Of a stretch of 8,938 nucleotides of DNA, positions 7,614 to 8,938 are shown one piece after another; the first letter of the stretch is position 1, and each line of letters opens with the position of its first letter. A model generated the notes under the pieces. It had not been told where the DNA came from, made no database searches, and saw nothing but the letters and a program-made list of their open reading frames with translations. This DNA is from Gammaproteobacteria bacterium (GTDB taxonomy: Bacteria; Pseudomonadota; Gammaproteobacteria; UBA6429): the NCBI GenBank assembly GCA_030635835.1, contig DAOVYB010000051.1:1-8938 (forward strand), given 5' to 3'. Both the position numbers and the translations under genes were made by a program.

Positions 7614-8459
7614 TTATAAACCCAGGTTTTCCCATATTGCTAATGTTGGGGTAGTGACATTCATAGTATAAAAATGTAATCCGGGTGCACCAGCCTCAAG
7701 AAGTTGATGGCACATTTCACTAATTACGTCTTCACCAAATGCTTTGATAGAATCTCTGTCATCGCCATAGCCTTCTAATCGCTTGCGAATCCAGCGTGGA
7801 ATTTCTGCACCACACATATCGGAGAAACGTGCTAGTTGAGTATAATTCGTGATAGGCATGATACCTGGCACAATGGGAACAGTGATATTGAGATCTTCAC
7901 AGTCATCTACAAAACGAAAATAAGCATCAGGATTAAAAAAATATTGAGTGATTGCACTGTTTGCACCTGCATCAATTTTTCGTTTGAAGTTATTTAAGTC
8001 ATTTTCTGCTGAAGTGGCCTGTGGATGAAATTCCGGATAAGCAGCAACTTCAATGTGAAAATGATCATTAGTTTCATTACGAATAAATTCAACCAGTTCA
8101 TTTGCATAACGGAATTCACCAATATCCTGCGTGCCTGATGGCATATCACCACGTAAAGCAACAATGCGGTTTATGCCCTTATCCATGTAAGTTTTTAGAA
8201 TTTCACGAATATTTTCCTTAGTTGAACCAACACAGGACAAATGAGGCGCAGCATTAAAGCCTGCATTCTGAATAGAAGTAACAGTATCAAAAGTACCTTG
8301 CTGTGTACTACCACCCGCGCCAAAGGTAACAGAAAAATATTTTGGTTTTAATACACCAAGCTTTTCTCTGACTTTGATAAGTTTTTCTGCCCCTTCTGGT
8401 GTTTTCGGAGGGAAAAACTCAAAACTAAATTGTTGTGGGTATTGTTGTTGGCTTTCCAT
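7614..8459 (-). CDS. metF: Methylenetetrahydrofolate reductase MetF
   Basis: MetF is a cytoplasmic FAD enzyme that reduces 5,10-methylenetetrahydrofolate to 5-methyltetrahydrofolate with NAD(P)H, giving the methyl group for methionine synthesis. The 281-residue protein is a complete TIM barrel, shorter than E. coli MetF (296) mainly at the N-terminus. Family motifs are FSFEFFPPK (11-19) with the catalytic glutamate E14, APHLSC (71-76), IVALRGDMP (99-107) with D105 matching the flavin-tuning aspartate of E. coli, AAYPEFHP (139-146), KIDAGANSAITQYFF (161-175) and VPGIMPI (197-203). The start ATG at 8459 is preceded by AAGAGA (8468-8473) at 8-base spacing. The gene follows ahcY on the same strand after 172 bases, and no promoter or minus-strand terminator is seen between them, so cotranscription is likely. 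The gap is filled by a repeat element whose edge meets the ribosome site. Confidence 0.97.
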   Translation of the reverse strand: MESQQQYPQQFSFEFFPPKTPEGAEKLIKVREKLGVLKPKYFSVTFGAGGSTQQGTFDTVTSIQNAGFNAAPHLSCVGSTKENIREILKTYMDKGINRIVALRGDMPSGTQDIGEFRYANELVEFIRNETNDHFHIEVAAYPEFHPQATSAENDLNNFKRKIDAGANSAITQYFFNPDAYFRFVDDCEDLNITVPIVPGIMPITNYTQLARFSDMCGAEIPRWIRKRLEGYGDDRDSIKAFGEDVISEMCHQLLEAGAPGLHFYTMNVTTPTLAIWENLGL

Positions 8460-8467
8460 ATATTAGA

Positions 8468-8473
8468 TCTCTT
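8468..8473 (-). promoter_or_regulatory. metF ribosome binding site abutting the repeat element
   Basis: On the minus strand AAGAGA lies 8 bases before the metF ATG and touches the last base of the inverted repeat (8473). If the RNA arm pairs, the ribosome site lies at the base of the stem. Confidence 0.6.
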
Positions 8474-8475
8474 AA

Positions 8476-8508
8476 CGCAAAGGCGCAAAGGCGCAAAGGT
8501 CGCAAAGG
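8476..8508. repeat. Four tandem copies of the octamer CGCAAAGG
   Basis: Copies sit at 8476-8483, 8484-8491, 8492-8499 and 8501-8508. The first three are directly joined and the fourth is offset by a single T. They form most of the left arm of the larger element. The identical copies suggest recent slippage or expansion. Confidence 0.85.
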
Positions 8509-8540
8509 AATTACTTTCTTTGCCAGAAACGAACTATTAT

Positions 8541-8622
8541 AACGCAGAGATAACGAAGCCACAGAGTTCATAAAGTTAAAAGTTTTACTTTGCGTTCTCT
8601 GCGTCTCCGCGTCTTTGCGTTA
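8541..8622. repeat. Nested, more degenerate inverted repeat in the right half of the element
   Basis: AACGCAGAGATAACGAAG (from 8541) with CACAGAG (8560-8566) resembles the reverse complement of the right arm (AACGCAAAGACGCGGAG, then CGCAGAG) when one-base gaps are allowed. The right arm could therefore pair either with this inner copy or with the distant left arm, giving two competing folds or recording two rounds of insertion. Confidence 0.45.
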
Positions 8623-8631
8623 GCTCTTTTT

Positions 8632-8938
8632 TTAGTAACGATAGTGCTCAGGTTTGAAGGGACCTTCAACTGGCACGCTAATGTAATCCGCTTGTTCCTG
8701 AGATAAAGTACTGAGGTAAGCGCCAACTTTTGCTAAATGCAAACGTGCAACTTTTTCATCCAGTACTTTAGGCAAAATATAAACTTCATTCTTGTACTTT
8801 TCTGCATTAGCAAAGAATTCCATTTGTGCCATTACCTGGTTTGTGAACGATGCGGACATTACAAAACTTGGATGACCTGTTGCACAACCTAAGTTAACCA
8901 AACGACCTTTAGCTAATACGATGATGCGTTTTCCATCA
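8632..8938 (-). CDS. ahcY: Adenosylhomocysteinase (S-adenosyl-L-homocysteine hydrolase), C-terminal part only
   Basis: AhcY is a cytoplasmic NAD-dependent enzyme that splits S-adenosylhomocysteine into adenosine and homocysteine, relieving inhibition of methyltransferases. Only the last 101 residues are in the window; the rest lies past the right edge. Reading runs in frame from the edge as [20 protein letters not shown], and the signature [20 protein letters not shown] follows, with [14 protein letters not shown] further on and the terminus KPEHYRY. In known structures this C-terminal tail, with its Lys and Tyr, reaches into the NAD site of the neighbouring subunit. A TTG codon at 8901 is internal, not a start. 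The stop is followed after 9 bases by the repeat element and then metF, giving an ahcY-metF methyl-cycle pair. Any SAH riboswitch would lie before ahcY, outside the window. Confidence 0.96.
   Translation of the reverse strand, partial: DGKRIIVLAKGRLVNLGCATGHPSFVMSASFTNQVMAQMEFFANAEKYKNEVYILPKVLDEKVARLHLAKVGAYLSTLSQEQADYISVPVEGPFKPEHYRY

Larger units (their letters stand above)
8473..8622. repeat. 150-base repeat element with imperfect 35-base terminal inverted repeats, filling the ahcY-metF gap
   Basis: The left arm (8473-8507, starting TAACGCAAAGGCGCAAAGG) and the reverse complement of the right arm (8588-8622, starting TAACGCAAAGACGCGGAGA) agree at 28 of 35 bases by hand alignment; the first 10 are identical. 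Both arms are built on an 8-base rhythm of CGCAAAGG-like units. The element starts 9 bases after the ahcY stop and ends 13 bases before the metF start. It has no open reading frame, so it would be non-autonomous. No target duplication is evident at the edges. Repeats of this CGCAAAGG/CGCAGAGA type are, from memory, scattered in many bacterial genomes, but I cannot name a family with confidence. Confidence 0.75.

Noticed and set aside
8476..8508. Repeat tract considered as a CRISPR array
   Set aside because: The units are 8 bases with no unique spacers; a tandem octamer inside an inverted-repeat element explains it.
8460..8631. SAH riboswitch between ahcY and metF
   Set aside because: Such a riboswitch lies upstream of ahcY, outside this window. 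This gap is downstream of ahcY and is explained by periodic CGCAAAGG-type repeats.
8632..8901. A short separate gene starting at TTG 8901
   Set aside because: The frame continues to the right edge with typical AhcY sequence ([12 protein letters not shown]), so the TTG is an internal leucine codon.

Overview
The window is ordinary, AT-rich chromosomal DNA of a gammaproteobacterium (GC around 40% by eye). It shows the end of a type IV pilus chemosensory (Pil-Chp) cluster, followed by housekeeping genes for rRNA modification and the activated methyl cycle. A ChpA-type hybrid kinase followed by a CheB-like and a CheW-like gene is typical of Gammaproteobacteria with twitching pili. AhcY (SAH hydrolase) next to MetF is common in free-living or environmental lineages of that class. 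I cannot place it more precisely.

Layout. The plus strand carries chpA (5' end probably outside the window), then chpB, then chpC, with gaps of 28 and 61 bases. On the minus strand, read from the right edge, come the 3' part of ahcY, metF, an unrecognised 69-residue two-helix membrane protein, and rsmE. chpC and rsmE converge with only 3 bases between their stop codons. No gap reaches 300 bases. The largest, 172 bases between ahcY and metF, is almost filled by a 150-base repeat element with 35-base imperfect terminal inverted repeats built from an 8-base unit.

How the genes work together. ChpA takes signals from a pilus-linked methyl-accepting receptor (PilJ type, expected upstream) and passes phosphate through its HPt domains and its own receiver to CheY-like regulators of pilus motors. 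ChpB should demethylate the receptor, and ChpC is an accessory CheW-like coupling protein. AhcY removes S-adenosylhomocysteine, the by-product of SAM-dependent methylases such as RsmE and the CheR partner of ChpB. MetF supplies methyl-tetrahydrofolate to remake methionine from the homocysteine released. The small membrane gene has its own ribosome site, a candidate promoter and a strong terminator, so it looks like a separate transcription unit.

I see no CRISPR array, transposase, phage gene, tRNA or rRNA, and no clear new multi-gene system. The items most worth a second look are the repeat element whose end touches the metF ribosome binding site, the small membrane protein, the degenerate phosphotransfer and receiver modules in ChpA and ChpB, and a perfect 9-bp hairpin just past the chp operon inside the end of rsmE.
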